A DNA stretch of 48,702 nucleotides from an uncultured Cryomorphaceae bacterium (lineage in GTDB: Bacteria; Bacteroidota; Bacteroidia; Flavobacteriales; Schleiferiaceae): positions 1 through 48,702 of the forward strand of contig CAJWZE010000007.1 in the NCBI GenBank assembly GCA_913049845.1. Direction: 5' to 3'. Below, in pieces: positions 1-8,726 of the stretch. Positions within the stretch are counted from its first letter, which is position 1. Every line of letters begins with the position of its first letter. The notes beneath the pieces are model-generated. The model saw only the letters and a list, made by a program, of their open reading frames with translations, was not told where the DNA came from and did no database searches. Position numbers and translations under genes: made by a program.

Positions 1-296
1 AGAGTATACGAATCATCCGTAAGCTAAACCCCTTATATATTCCACCTTCTAATTTTATTGTTCACCCTTACATTGGGTATACAACGGAGTTGCCGGAATT
101 GGTTCTGGATCCCAATGAAGTAGCCTATACTTTTTCAATACCATTACATGTAATAATGTCCGGCGAACTCATTGGAAAGGCCACTGTTCCAACTAAGTAT
201 GGAAAGGTAAAGGTCCCAGCATACCTATGGGGTGAAGAAGTCATTTGGGGTGCAACTGCAATCATAACTGCTAGGATAGTGGGGCTTTTGTCCTAA
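1..296 (+). CDS. Nudix hydrolase, CoA pyrophosphatase-like (3' part only)
   Basis: The gene is cut by the left edge of the window; only about the last 97 codons are present, in the frame that starts at base 3, ending in TAA at 294-296. The visible part contains LYIPPSNF, then a PxLVLDPNEVA stretch and a terminal WGATAIITARIV segment. These match the C-terminal half of the CoA pyrophosphatase (NudL/YeaB-like) Nudix family, which cleaves CoA to phosphopantetheine and 3',5'-ADP. The Nudix box itself lies upstream of the window, so the catalytic residues cannot be checked. The internal TTG at 90 is not the real start because the frame stays open and conserved upstream of it. Confidence 0.72.
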   Translation, partial: SIRIIRKLNPLYIPPSNFIVHPYIGYTTELPELVLDPNEVAYTFSIPLHVIMSGELIGKATVPTKYGKVKVPAYLWGEEVIWGATAIITARIVGLLS

Positions 297-325
297 GGAG
301 TATATTTACCAAACCACTGAAATTA

Positions 326-1081
326 GTGCACGTGTTAAGTCCATTTAGAAAAGATAGTTTCGGATACAACCTGTTAATCAAAAGAACGGTCATTTTCGTT
401 TTTGGATTAATCACTTGGTACCGATTTTTTCGTATGAATTCAGTGCAGATTATGGGCGGGGACAAGCTCAAAGAATTGCCCGAGCGTGGAGTGTTGTTTG
501 TGTCCAATCATCAGACATATTTCGCTGATGTCAGTGCGATGTATCAAGTTTTCAATGCAGTGGAGAACAAGGTTTACAATAGGGTGCCGTTCATAACATT
601 GTTTCGTCCCAAGCTAAATGTCTTTTTTGTTGCAGCAGCAGAAACTATGAAGAAGGGATTACTACCGAAGCTGATGCAATATGCAGGTAGTGTAAGTATT
701 AAACGAACCTGGCGTGAGGCTGGTAAAACCATAAATCGTGGTGTAGATCCAAAGGATATTGCCAACATCAAAAAAGCAATGGAGACGGGCTGGACCATTA
801 CCTTCCCACAGGGCACAACACGCCCATTTGTGAAAGGCAGAAGAGGCACGGTTCATTTGATTCGTGAATTAAATCCAGTGGTGGTTCCTGTAGTAATTAA
901 TGGCTTTCGTCGAGCCTTCGACAAAACGGGTATGTTTGTGAAGAGTACAGGTAACCTATTAACCATTACCTTTAAGGAACCTTTGGAACTTGATTTTTCC
1001 GAAGAGAACGATGATTTGTTAGACCAAATAATGGTTGCCATTGAACAGGCGCCGGAGTTTTTGAAAATAAAGGAAGAATGA
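326..1081 (+). CDS. plsC: 1-acyl-sn-glycerol-3-phosphate acyltransferase-like (PlsC family)
   Basis: A 251-residue membrane-associated acyltransferase, likely acting in phospholipid synthesis (acyl transfer to lysophosphatidate or a similar acceptor). A hydrophobic stretch lies at about residues 20-35. The catalytic block is SNHQTYFAD at 60-68; here His and Asp are separated by five residues, not the usual four, and the acyl-acceptor motif reads FPQGTTRP, not FPEGTRS. Both look like features of a divergent Bacteroidota branch rather than decay, because the reading frame is intact. The start is a GTG, preceded by AGGAG about 25 bases upstream. No in-frame ATG occurs before residue 37, so the GTG start is kept. 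It overlaps the next gene by 4 bases (ATGA), suggesting co-transcription. Confidence 0.82.
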   Translation: MHVLSPFRKDSFGYNLLIKRTVIFVFGLITWYRFFRMNSVQIMGGDKLKELPERGVLFVSNHQTYFADVSAMYQVFNAVENKVYNRVPFITLFRPKLNVFFVAAAETMKKGLLPKLMQYAGSVSIKRTWREAGKTINRGVDPKDIANIKKAMETGWTITFPQGTTRPFVKGRRGTVHLIRELNPVVVPVVINGFRRAFDKTGMFVKSTGNLLTITFKEPLELDFSEENDDLLDQIMVAIEQAPEFLKIKEE

Positions 1082-1839
1082 AAAGATTCATTGTAGCATT
1101 ATTAACCATTGGTGCATTCACTTCGTGTGAACGCGAGATTACTGTTGTTGATCCAGCTGCGTTGGACGATCGTAACATCTACATTCGTGCCTATAAATAC
1201 TTTGACGGTAATATTGCAGATACCAGCACAGTGTATCAGATTAATGGTGATCTTATTAAGTTGAGTCATGCATACATTACCCTCAGCGGAGCTGAGTTTG
1301 TTAGTGTAGATGAAAAAGATACTACTCATACAGATAATGATTTAACAGCTATTGATCTTCTGGCGACTTCAGAAGTTAAACTCGCTCAGTTGCCTCGCGG
1401 CTCCTACAATGGACGATTGAATTACCACATCGGACTGGATAGTGCACGCGCGTATGCTGCTCCGGAGACCTTAGAAGAAACCAATCCTCTAGTGAAAGGA
1501 CATTTGTGGAACGGACCGGCTACCGGCCATAGCTTCTTTCAACTTGAGGGTAGAGTATTTGATTTGAATGATTCTCTTTTCACTGCACCTACGAGCACCT
1601 TTACTTGGAGAATTGCTTCGGAGGATATGGTGATTGAGCGCAGTGAAAAGCGTAATTTCAATGTCGCGGCTAATAAAGATGTATTCTTCGTCATTGATCT
1701 AGATATTGAAAAGTTGTTCTTGGGCCTGCAGCCGTCTTCGACGCCGGAGATTTACTCAGATCCAGGCGATGCTGATGATTACAACAAGGCTCAGATTCTT
1801 AGCGATAATCTAAAGAGCGAGTTTGTATTCAAACTATAG
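1078..1839 (+). CDS. MbnP-like lipoprotein (first of a tandem pair)
   Basis: 253 residues starting with a lipoprotein signal: a charged MKRF, a hydrophobic run, then the lipobox TSC with Cys17. The central part has the pattern seen in the MbnP family (periplasmic proteins that partner the di-haem MbnH in copper or methanobactin systems): a GLDSARAY segment followed by a W...G.SFFQLEGR segment around residues 115-160. I identify the family from these motifs, not from a search. It overlaps plsC by 4 bases and is followed after 7 bases by a second gene of the same type. No MbnH-like cytochrome or TonB receptor lies nearby, so a metal role is only a family-based inference. Confidence 0.6.
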   Translation: MKRFIVALLTIGAFTSCEREITVVDPAALDDRNIYIRAYKYFDGNIADTSTVYQINGDLIKLSHAYITLSGAEFVSVDEKDTTHTDNDLTAIDLLATSEVKLAQLPRGSYNGRLNYHIGLDSARAYAAPETLEETNPLVKGHLWNGPATGHSFFQLEGRVFDLNDSLFTAPTSTFTWRIASEDMVIERSEKRNFNVAANKDVFFVIDLDIEKLFLGLQPSSTPEIYSDPGDADDYNKAQILSDNLKSEFVFKL

Positions 1840-1846
1840 CGCTAGT

Positions 1847-2542
1847 ATGAAAAGGTTTCCTTTTACTACTCTCTTACTTCTCTTATTTCTCGCCGGTTGT
1901 CGACCGGGAAATAAGCGGTTAACAGTTGAATTTCAATGGATTCAAAACGGTGTGATGTACTCGCAGAGCGACCCCTTCTTTAAGGGAGATACAGCGGTTG
2001 CCATTGACCTTTTTCACTTCTATGTAAGCGATTTCCGCGCAGGCAATCAACTTCTCAGCGATGTACTTTTTGTAGACCCTAGTGATAGTGCATTCAGTAT
2101 CTACACATTGGATCTTCAGCGCAGGGCAGATAACATTAGTTTCGGATTAGGCGTTCCTTCAGACATGAACGCTATGGACCCGACCAGCTTTGATACTGCA
2201 CATCCTTTGAGCAGCGCTTTTGCTATGTATTGGACTTGGGCCTCTAAATATAGATTTATCAAAGCCGAGGGAAGATTCAATGCTGCGGGTGACTTGAGCA
2301 ATGCTGCCACCAATGGAGGCATCATTTGGCATACGGGAACCGATTCATTGTACAGAACACGAACCTTTGATGTGCCTGTTCGCCCGGGTGATCGATTGGT
2401 AGTGAAAATAGACCTAGACCTTTTATTGGGCAGTCTGAGTCTTGCCAACGAAGGATTCACTCATACAACTGTCGATACCTACGCTATCGCAGAAAAAGTG
2501 AGTAACGAGGCTATCGCTGCTATCGAGGTGGTAGTCGAATAA
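1847..2542 (+). CDS. MbnP-like lipoprotein (second of a tandem pair)
   Basis: 231 residues from the ATG at 1847. This start is preferred over a TTG at 1823 because it gives a clean lipoprotein signal (MKRF, a leucine-rich core, LAGC lipobox). The middle part, FGLGVPSDMN, then HPLSSAFAMYWTWASKYRFIK and EG, follows the same order as the MbnP family and matches the preceding gene's GLDS...SFFQLEG region, so the two look like diverged paralogues. It would be exported and anchored in a membrane facing the periplasm. It ends 6 bases from the converging outer-membrane barrel gene. The function is not established; a metal-binding or redox-partner role is inference from the family. Confidence 0.65.
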   Translation: MKRFPFTTLLLLLFLAGCRPGNKRLTVEFQWIQNGVMYSQSDPFFKGDTAVAIDLFHFYVSDFRAGNQLLSDVLFVDPSDSAFSIYTLDLQRRADNISFGLGVPSDMNAMDPTSFDTAHPLSSAFAMYWTWASKYRFIKAEGRFNAAGDLSNAATNGGIIWHTGTDSLYRTRTFDVPVRPGDRLVVKIDLDLLLGSLSLANEGFTHTTVDTYAIAEKVSNEAIAAIEVVVE

Positions 2543-2547
2543 GGTGT

Positions 2548-3297
2548 TTATCTAAACAATAAGCTGATTTTCACACCTCCCAAAAGCGCGGGAGCTACAT
2601 TGGTGCTTTCGTTTAGGATATACTGACCAATAAATAATCCCGATGTTGGGTCAAATATCTGTTCGTAATCTGTTGTTGATCTATTCTTTTGTCGAATGCC
2701 TGCACCGATATACCAATCGAGAATCATTTTTTCTGATGGACGGCTTTGATATCCTATGGTGAAGCCAACATCTGACCAGCGGAAAAATTCACTTACCGTT
2801 GTATCCATACCGAAATCATCCAGCGTGGTAAAGTCTTGGGTGTAATTGCGCAGGCTTAGATTGAAGGCTACGTAGTATCCGTCTTGAAAAGCATTTCCTT
2901 CCGGAAAGAATTTTGTATTGAAAAGGGCTGAGTAGCTGAAATTACTCACAGTTTCCCCATCACCACGTTCGCTGTACCCACGAATGAGATCTTCCGTCAA
3001 ATTATAGGTCGTCAGGCCAACGCCTGCCTCGAATGTAATATAGTCACTGACCTTATGTTCGTAAGAAAGGGGGATTTCTCCTGCAACAAGCGAGGCTGGG
3101 CTAATTTTTAGTGCATGATTGTAACGACTATAATATATGCCACCGAGATTTGCACTCGAGCTCGATGGGCTAATCTGTACTGAAGAATTCCCATAAGTTG
3201 TTGTACTGAGATCGCGCTTACGAACAATCACGGCTTGTGCGTTTGCTTCAACACTCAGGAGGGCTAGAAAAATTAATGAATACAGAAATCTCTTCAT
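2548..3297 (-). CDS. Outer-membrane beta-barrel-like secreted protein
   Basis: 249 residues with a signal peptide (MKRFLYSLIFLALLSVEANAQA). The rest alternates short amphipathic strands ending in aromatic residues (for example YYVAFNLSLRNY, VGFTIGYQS, WYIGAGIRQK) and closes with a strand ending LLFR, as expected of an 8-12 strand outer-membrane barrel. No enzyme motif is visible. It is convergent with the MbnP-like pair (6-base gap) and divergent from the gene at 3364. Substrate and exact family are unknown. Confidence 0.6.
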   Translation of the reverse strand: MKRFLYSLIFLALLSVEANAQAVIVRKRDLSTTTYGNSSVQISPSSSSANLGGIYYSRYNHALKISPASLVAGEIPLSYEHKVSDYITFEAGVGLTTYNLTEDLIRGYSERGDGETVSNFSYSALFNTKFFPEGNAFQDGYYVAFNLSLRNYTQDFTTLDDFGMDTTVSEFFRWSDVGFTIGYQSRPSEKMILDWYIGAGIRQKNRSTTDYEQIFDPTSGLFIGQYILNESTNVAPALLGGVKISLLFR

Positions 3298-3363
3298 ACT
3301 TCGTTACTTTATCATTAGGGTGCTGTATCTTACATTGAATGTACAAAAACTCTACCGTTTTCT

Positions 3364-4929
3364 ATGACCACTTTTCTTAGGCGCTTCATCATATTGATTG
3401 CTTGTTGTTTAGTTGTAACAACAGGGCTTGCACAGGGTTCATATCCCTTATTAGAATGGAGTCCGGAGTACAATGCTCGAAGTGCAAAATTTGATCGAAT
3501 ATTACAGTCAAGCGAACAGGGATTCTTCACCTATAGACCTGCTGCAGCATCTATTATTTCTGGTGCGCGAGATGAATATTTCGCCTACTACAACCGTTAC
3601 GATTTAAGCGAACAATGGTTGCTTAAGAATCCAAGGTGGGAATGGAACGGGCGTAGAGTGAATTTTAAACAAAGCCTAATGCTAGGTAGTATTCAGTATT
3701 TATTCTACGAAAGCTACGACCGTCAATCGGACACCAGGAATTTACTAGTACGGACTTTAGATACTCTTGCTAATCTGAGTGTACCAAAGTTGATAGAGAC
3801 TTTAGATACTAAAAGACGGTCTCAAGGTGAATTCATCATCAAAGCGACACAGGATCGATTGAAATTTGCAGTATTCACCAATCCGCCCTTTGAGCGTTTT
3901 GGGAGTGAAAACTTTTACGTTAGAGTTTACAGTGCGGACCTTGAAGAGGATTGGAATGCAGACATAGAACTCAACGTACGTGACCGTAATTTCAATATCA
4001 TAGATTTTGATTTAACGAATTCCGGGGATGTTTTCATTCTTAGTGTTTTTGACAACAGCCCCAATGTGATGTTACAGACGGGGAAAGATGTAGATTATAA
4101 GCTAATGCGTATTGGTGCTGGTGACAATAATCAAATCACAGAATTCGATCTAGGCTTGCGCAATGTGGCAGTACATTCGTTGGGAATAGAATGCGACCTA
4201 AAGGACAACCAAATGGCCATCTCTGGATTTTATGGAAAGCGTAACGTCTACGATATGGACGGCGCACTCTATCTAAGTGTTGATCAAAATAAAGGAGAGG
4301 TCATTTCGACCAATTTGAATATTTTCACTCAAGAATTTGTAGCGCAGTTTAATCGCTTCAGAGCGCGAATTGGAAAAGGTATTCGCAGGAACTTTGTCTT
4401 TCGACAGTTTCTGCCAAGACCGGATGGTGGTGCGTATGTAATTGCAGAGGATTACGAGGTACGAGTGCAGACTGTACAAACTTCACGAGGAACGACCACT
4501 ACAAATTATTACTATTACTATAATGATATCATCGTACTTAGTATTGATGGTAAGGGCGAAGTCGATTGGTACGCTCATATTCCCAAGCGTCAAAGTTCTA
4601 TGAATGACGGTGGTTATTACCTTGGTTACACCTTCTTGGTGAATGATTCCGGGTTGCACTTTGTGTACAACGATCACCGAAAGAATGCTAAGCGTTGGGG
4701 TCATAAAAGACTACGTGCTATAACTAATGCAAAGAATGGCAATCTTGTAATGGTAAGTTTAAGCCATGATGCAGAGATGGTTTACACAGTATTAAATAGA
4801 AACAAGCGCCAAAAATTTAGAGTAAGCCCTCGTTCTTCCAGACAAGCAAATGATGGTTATGACGGTGCAGTTCTCTTATCTTTGCGGGGCACCCGTATAA
4901 GATTCGGGAATCTTTATTTCGAAGAATAA
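3364..4929 (+). CDS. Secreted protein of unknown function, first gene of the mpl-pyrRB-rnz operon
   Basis: 521 residues. The N-terminus has an arginine-containing charged start, a hydrophobic stretch and an AQG cleavage-like site near residue 24, so export is likely. The mature part is rich in strand-forming and aromatic residues, with a Tyr run (YYYYYND) near residue 380, and reads like a beta-propeller or similar all-beta fold. I do not recognise a family or catalytic motif. The basic C-terminal third ends with a LRFGNLYF-type strand. Its TAA is immediately followed by the mpl ATG with no spacer, so the two are almost certainly on one transcript. A cell-envelope role is only a guess from that linkage. 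Confidence 0.7.
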   Translation: MTTFLRRFIILIACCLVVTTGLAQGSYPLLEWSPEYNARSAKFDRILQSSEQGFFTYRPAAASIISGARDEYFAYYNRYDLSEQWLLKNPRWEWNGRRVNFKQSLMLGSIQYLFYESYDRQSDTRNLLVRTLDTLANLSVPKLIETLDTKRRSQGEFIIKATQDRLKFAVFTNPPFERFGSENFYVRVYSADLEEDWNADIELNVRDRNFNIIDFDLTNSGDVFILSVFDNSPNVMLQTGKDVDYKLMRIGAGDNNQITEFDLGLRNVAVHSLGIECDLKDNQMAISGFYGKRNVYDMDGALYLSVDQNKGEVISTNLNIFTQEFVAQFNRFRARIGKGIRRNFVFRQFLPRPDGGAYVIAEDYEVRVQTVQTSRGTTTTNYYYYYNDIIVLSIDGKGEVDWYAHIPKRQSSMNDGGYYLGYTFLVNDSGLHFVYNDHRKNAKRWGHKRLRAITNAKNGNLVMVSLSHDAEMVYTVLNRNKRQKFRVSPRSSRQANDGYDGAVLLSLRGTRIRFGNLYFEE

Positions 4930-6267
4930 ATGCGAGTACATTTCATCGCGATTGGGGGTTCTGCAATGCACAACCTCGCCATCGCTTTACATAACTCTGG
5001 CCATTATGTTTCTGGTTCAGATGACCAAATTTTCGAGCCTTCTCGTTCGCGATTAGCGGCCAAAGGTTTACTTCCAGATACAGAGGGTTGGGACGAAAGC
5101 AACATCTCTACAGATTTAGATGCGATCATTCTTGGAATGCATTCGCGGAAGGATAATCCTGAATTAATAAAAGCCCAAGAGTTAGAACTGAACATCTTTA
5201 GCTACCCGGAATTTTTATACGAGGTCAGTAAAAATATGACCCGTGTGGTTATAGCGGGTTCTCACGGCAAGACGACAACAACAGCTATGGTATTGCACGC
5301 CATACAATATGCGGGAATGTCAACTAATTATATGGTGGGCGCTCAGTTGGAAGGATTCGACTGTATGGTCGAGTTGGAAAGCGGTTCAGAATTCATGGTT
5401 ATGGAAGGCGACGAGTACTTGAGTTCACCTATAGATTTGCGACCGAAATTTCACCTGTATAGACCCAATATCACAGTCATTACTGGAATTGCATGGGACC
5501 ACATCAATGTTTTCCCGACCTTTGAATCTTACTTAGAACAATTCAACCAATACATTGACACAATTGAGCCTGGTGGGGCTTTGATTTACAACGAAAATGA
5601 CCTAGTTCTAAAAGAATTGGTAGAGAAGAGTGATGCTCCTGTAAAACGATTCCCGTATTCGTTACCCGAACACTTTATTGACGATGGCACTACGTTTATA
5701 GAGACAGCGGAAGGCGCGATGCCCCTGCAGGTCTTTGGAAAGCACAACCTTAGTAACCTCGAAGCAGCACGTTGGATATGCTTGGAAATGGGGCTTCAGG
5801 AAGATGATTTCCACGATGCGATAGCGAGTTTCACAGGTGCACAAAACAGAATGCAGCATTTGGCAGGATCAGCTGTGCCAGTTTTTCGTGATTTTGCCCA
5901 CGCACCATCAAAGGTACAGGCCGCCGTTGCTGCCCTTTCAGAGCAATTTGGTGCTGTTCGTGCAGTATTGGAGTTACACACCTTTAGTAGCCTAAATCCA
6001 GAGTTTATTCCTCAATACAAAGGGGTTCTTGACCCTGCTCAGGAGCGTTGGGTCTATTACAGTCCACAAGCTGTTGCACACAAGAAGTTACCTCCACTCA
6101 GTAAAGAGTATGTAAGGTCTGCTTTCGGCGAAGGTGTAGTTGTTTTTGATGATTCGCAGGAATTAGTCAGAGCGCTTGAAATTAAGGGTAATACTCAAGC
6201 GGTGGTGATGATGAGCAGTGGAAATTTCTCTGGGATCAATCTTGCAAGTTTATTTGCTTCATATTAA
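4930..6267 (+). CDS. mpl: UDP-N-acetylmuramate--L-Ala-gamma-D-Glu-meso-DAP ligase
   Basis: 445 residues, usual length for Mpl, a Mur-ligase that reattaches the recycled murein tripeptide to UDP-MurNAc in the cytoplasm. The N-terminal nucleotide-binding loop (FIAIGGSAMHNLA) is at residues 5-17, with the Mpl-type SGSDDQIFEPSRSRL following. The ATP P-loop GSHGKTTTT is near residue 113, EGDEY follows near 160, and GIAWDHINVF is near 187. The C-terminal part holds RDFAHAPSKV, the tripeptide-handling region. The MurC-versus-Mpl decision rests on SAMHNLA and the FAHAP motif. It sits directly between the unknown secreted gene (zero spacing) and pyrR (16 bases). Confidence 0.93.
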   Translation: MRVHFIAIGGSAMHNLAIALHNSGHYVSGSDDQIFEPSRSRLAAKGLLPDTEGWDESNISTDLDAIILGMHSRKDNPELIKAQELELNIFSYPEFLYEVSKNMTRVVIAGSHGKTTTTAMVLHAIQYAGMSTNYMVGAQLEGFDCMVELESGSEFMVMEGDEYLSSPIDLRPKFHLYRPNITVITGIAWDHINVFPTFESYLEQFNQYIDTIEPGGALIYNENDLVLKELVEKSDAPVKRFPYSLPEHFIDDGTTFIETAEGAMPLQVFGKHNLSNLEAARWICLEMGLQEDDFHDAIASFTGAQNRMQHLAGSAVPVFRDFAHAPSKVQAAVAALSEQFGAVRAVLELHTFSSLNPEFIPQYKGVLDPAQERWVYYSPQAVAHKKLPPLSKEYVRSAFGEGVVVFDDSQELVRALEIKGNTQAVVMMSSGNFSGINLASLFASY

Positions 6268-6271
6268 TGCA

Positions 6272-6279
6272 TAAATTTG
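6272..6279 (+). promoter_or_regulatory. Candidate -7 element (TAAATTTG) ahead of pyrR
   Basis: TAAATTTG matches the Bacteroidota -7 consensus TAnnTTTG and lies 4 bases before the pyrR ATG, so a transcript starting here would be leaderless or nearly so. A TTTG at 6253-6256 is the only nearby -33 candidate, and its 15-base spacing is short. The element is a plausible internal start for pyrRB, not a strong one. Confidence 0.3.
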
Positions 6280-6283
6280 CGGC

Positions 6284-6829
6284 ATGAGCAAAAGAGAAAT
6301 CATAGACTCTGGAGAGTTGAACATCGCTTTGAACAGGCTGTGTTGCAAGCTTGTCGAGAATCATGGTGATTTTACAAATTCCATTTTAATTGGTCTTCAA
6401 CCTCGCGGAGGACAAGTACTCAGCAGATTGGTGAAATTGTTAGAAGAAGAATACGGTGTGAGTAGCATACGTACCGGACTTTTAGACATCACGTTCTATA
6501 GAGACGACTTTCGAAGACGACCGGGCCACTTGCAACCAAATAAAACAAAAATTGAGCACCTCGTTGAGGATCAAAAAGTAGTCTTTATTGATGACGTATT
6601 GTATACCGGAAGGAGCGTGCGCGCCGCCATGGATGCAATCCTCAGCTACGGTCGTCCGTTAAAAATGGAGTTGCTTACTTTGATTGATCGTAGATTTTCA
6701 CGCGACCTTCCTATACAGCCAGATTACAAGGGTAGACAAGTCGATTCCATAGCCTCACAACGCGTTGAAGTACTATGGGAAGAAGTTGATGGTCGCGACG
6801 CAGTATTATTAACGGAACCAGCTTCATGA
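6284..6829 (+). CDS. pyrR: Bifunctional pyrimidine operon regulator / uracil phosphoribosyltransferase
   Basis: 181 residues, the standard PyrR size. The PRPP-binding loop is VVFIDDVLYTGRS at about 98-110, and the family motifs GLQPRGGQVL and LLDITFYRDD precede it. PyrR binds pyr mRNA in Firmicutes and also converts uracil plus PRPP to UMP. RNA-based regulation in this organism is inferred, since I see no obvious anti-terminator ahead of it. It overlaps pyrB by 4 bases (ATGA), the classic pyrR-pyrB pairing. Confidence 0.93.
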   Translation: MSKREIIDSGELNIALNRLCCKLVENHGDFTNSILIGLQPRGGQVLSRLVKLLEEEYGVSSIRTGLLDITFYRDDFRRRPGHLQPNKTKIEHLVEDQKVVFIDDVLYTGRSVRAAMDAILSYGRPLKMELLTLIDRRFSRDLPIQPDYKGRQVDSIASQRVEVLWEEVDGRDAVLLTEPAS

Positions 6830-7764
6830 GCGAATTATCAGTGAATCATTTGTTGGGTATTAAACACCTCGCGGCAGGGGATATTCAGCTCATTCTAGAC
6901 ACTGCCAAAGAATTCAAAGAGGTCCTTAACAGACCCATCAAAAAAGTTCCAACGCTCAGAGATATTACCATTGCCAACCTCTTCTTTGAAAATAGTACAA
7001 GAACTAGGTTGTCTTTTGAATTGGCGGAAAAACGCTTAAGTGCTGATGTCGTCAACTTCTCTGCGGCTTCTTCCTCAGTTAAGAAAGGAGAAACATTGGT
7101 GGATACGGTGAATAATATCCTCTCGATGAAAGTGGACATGGTAGTTATGCGTCATCCTAATCCAGGTGCTGCAGAATTTCTCTCTCAACATGTTGACGCA
7201 TCCATTATAAATGCTGGCGATGGAGCACATGAGCATCCTACTCAGGCACTTCTCGATGCGTTCTCAATTCGAGAAAGACTTGGAAACTTAGAAGGTGCTA
7301 AAGTCGCTATCGTAGGCGATATCCTACACAGCCGTGTGGCACTTTCCAATGTTTTACTCCTAAAAAAGATAGGAGCTGACGTCATGGTTTGTGGACCCAC
7401 GACCTTAGTGCCGAAATACATGCATACCCTAGGAGTTCGCGTAGAGCACAACTTGCAAACGGCCATCGAGTGGTGTGATGTTGTTAACATGTTGCGCGTA
7501 CAGCACGAACGTCAAGACATAAAATACTTCCCATCCATTGCCGAGTATCGCGCTCAGTACGGATTAACAATGGCACATCTAGACGCCCTGGAAAAGTCAA
7601 TTGTTGTAATGCATCCCGGTCCTATCAACCGGGGTGTAGAGATTACATCCGAGGTGGCAGATAGCCCACACGCTATTATTCTTGATCAAGTGGAGAATGG
7701 TGTTGCGGTGAGAATGGCTGTACTGTATCTTTTAGCTGAGAAGCGTAAATTGGGGAATTCTTAA
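6826..7764 (+). CDS. pyrB: Aspartate carbamoyltransferase catalytic subunit
   Basis: 312 residues. Carbamoyl phosphate contacts are visible as FFENSTRTRLSFE (residues 52-64), followed by SSSVKKGE, and GDGAHEHPTQALLD near 130. The C-terminal HPGPINRGVEI segment also fits ATCase. The enzyme makes N-carbamoyl-L-aspartate, the committed step of pyrimidine synthesis. No pyrI regulatory chain follows, as expected for the class paired with PyrR. Overlaps with pyrR (4 bases) and rnz (1 base) indicate one transcript. Confidence 0.96.
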   Translation: MSELSVNHLLGIKHLAAGDIQLILDTAKEFKEVLNRPIKKVPTLRDITIANLFFENSTRTRLSFELAEKRLSADVVNFSAASSSVKKGETLVDTVNNILSMKVDMVVMRHPNPGAAEFLSQHVDASIINAGDGAHEHPTQALLDAFSIRERLGNLEGAKVAIVGDILHSRVALSNVLLLKKIGADVMVCGPTTLVPKYMHTLGVRVEHNLQTAIEWCDVVNMLRVQHERQDIKYFPSIAEYRAQYGLTMAHLDALEKSIVVMHPGPINRGVEITSEVADSPHAIILDQVENGVAVRMAVLYLLAEKRKLGNS

Positions 7765-8726
7765 TGAGTTTTGAGTTGGTAGTTTTAGGTGCAGCTAGTG
7801 CTACACCGACCTCCAACAGTTGTACGACCTCCCAACTTTTAAAGATGCGGGAGCATTATTTCTTGATAGATTGTGGTGAAGGTGCGCAGAAACAATTACG
7901 TCGCTCTAAGACTAAATTCTCGCGCATTAATAACATCTTCATCTCTCATCTTCACGGCGATCACTTTTTCGGTTTAGTTGGTTTATTGAGCAGTTTTCAT
8001 CTCTTGGGGCGATCCTCACCGCTGACGATATATGGACCGCCGAAACTAAAAGAAATTGTACTGACGCAGTTCAGGGCAGCAGGCACATTTACTTCTTATC
8101 CTATTTCATTTGTAATTACCCAACATAAGGTTCCAAAAGTGCTGCTGGAAACGGAGGCCTACACAGTAACAAGTTTCCCACTCAAGCATAGAATAGCAAC
8201 GACTGGATTTAAATTCGAAGAAAAACCTCTAAAGCGCGGACTGAATAAAGAACGCGCTGATGAATTCGGTATTCCTGTATGTGATTATCATTGGATCAAA
8301 GAAGGTAGAGATTGGACTGCAGAAGATGGGACCGTCGTACCAAATGATGAGATCACCTTCGATCCGCCTAAGCCTCTGAGTTATGCATTTGCCTCGGATA
8401 CTATGTATGTACCAGAGACATCGCATTATGTAGCAGGTACCACCGTATTGTACCACGAAAGTACTTTCTGCGAAGACAAGGCGGAGCGCGCGCGTCAAAC
8501 GATGCACAGCACAGCAAAGGAGGCAGCGAAGGTAGCGGAGGAGGCAGAAGTCAATCACTTAATAATTGGTCATCATAGTGCTCGTTACAAAGATTTCAAT
8601 CAGTTTGAAAATGAGGCACAGGAGGTATTCAAACCCACCATTAGGGCACGTGAACTGCACGCCTACAAAGTAAGCGACAAAGGCATACAGGTAAAGAACT
8701 TAAGGACTCCTATGCATGAGGAATAA
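7764..8726 (+). CDS. rnz: Ribonuclease Z (tRNA 3' endonuclease)
   Basis: 320 residues of a metallo-beta-lactamase-fold nuclease. The zinc motif HLHGDH is at about residues 62-67 and the other metal or catalytic parts are FASDTMY near 212 and GHHSARY near 270. The GAASATPT start and the EGAQKQLRR segment are typical of ElaC/RNase Z. It trims tRNA precursors 3' of the discriminator base, which fits the lack of encoded CCA in the tRNA genes seen here. Its start overlaps the pyrB stop by one base and its end overlaps the MFS gene by 11 bases. Confidence 0.93.
   Translation: MSFELVVLGAASATPTSNSCTTSQLLKMREHYFLIDCGEGAQKQLRRSKTKFSRINNIFISHLHGDHFFGLVGLLSSFHLLGRSSPLTIYGPPKLKEIVLTQFRAAGTFTSYPISFVITQHKVPKVLLETEAYTVTSFPLKHRIATTGFKFEEKPLKRGLNKERADEFGIPVCDYHWIKEGRDWTAEDGTVVPNDEITFDPPKPLSYAFASDTMYVPETSHYVAGTTVLYHESTFCEDKAERARQTMHSTAKEAAKVAEEAEVNHLIIGHHSARYKDFNQFENEAQEVFKPTIRARELHAYKVSDKGIQVKNLRTPMHEE

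Noticed and set aside
2116-2460. 114-codon reverse frame inside the second MbnP-like gene
   Set aside because: Shadow frame; the forward protein has a lipobox and family motifs.
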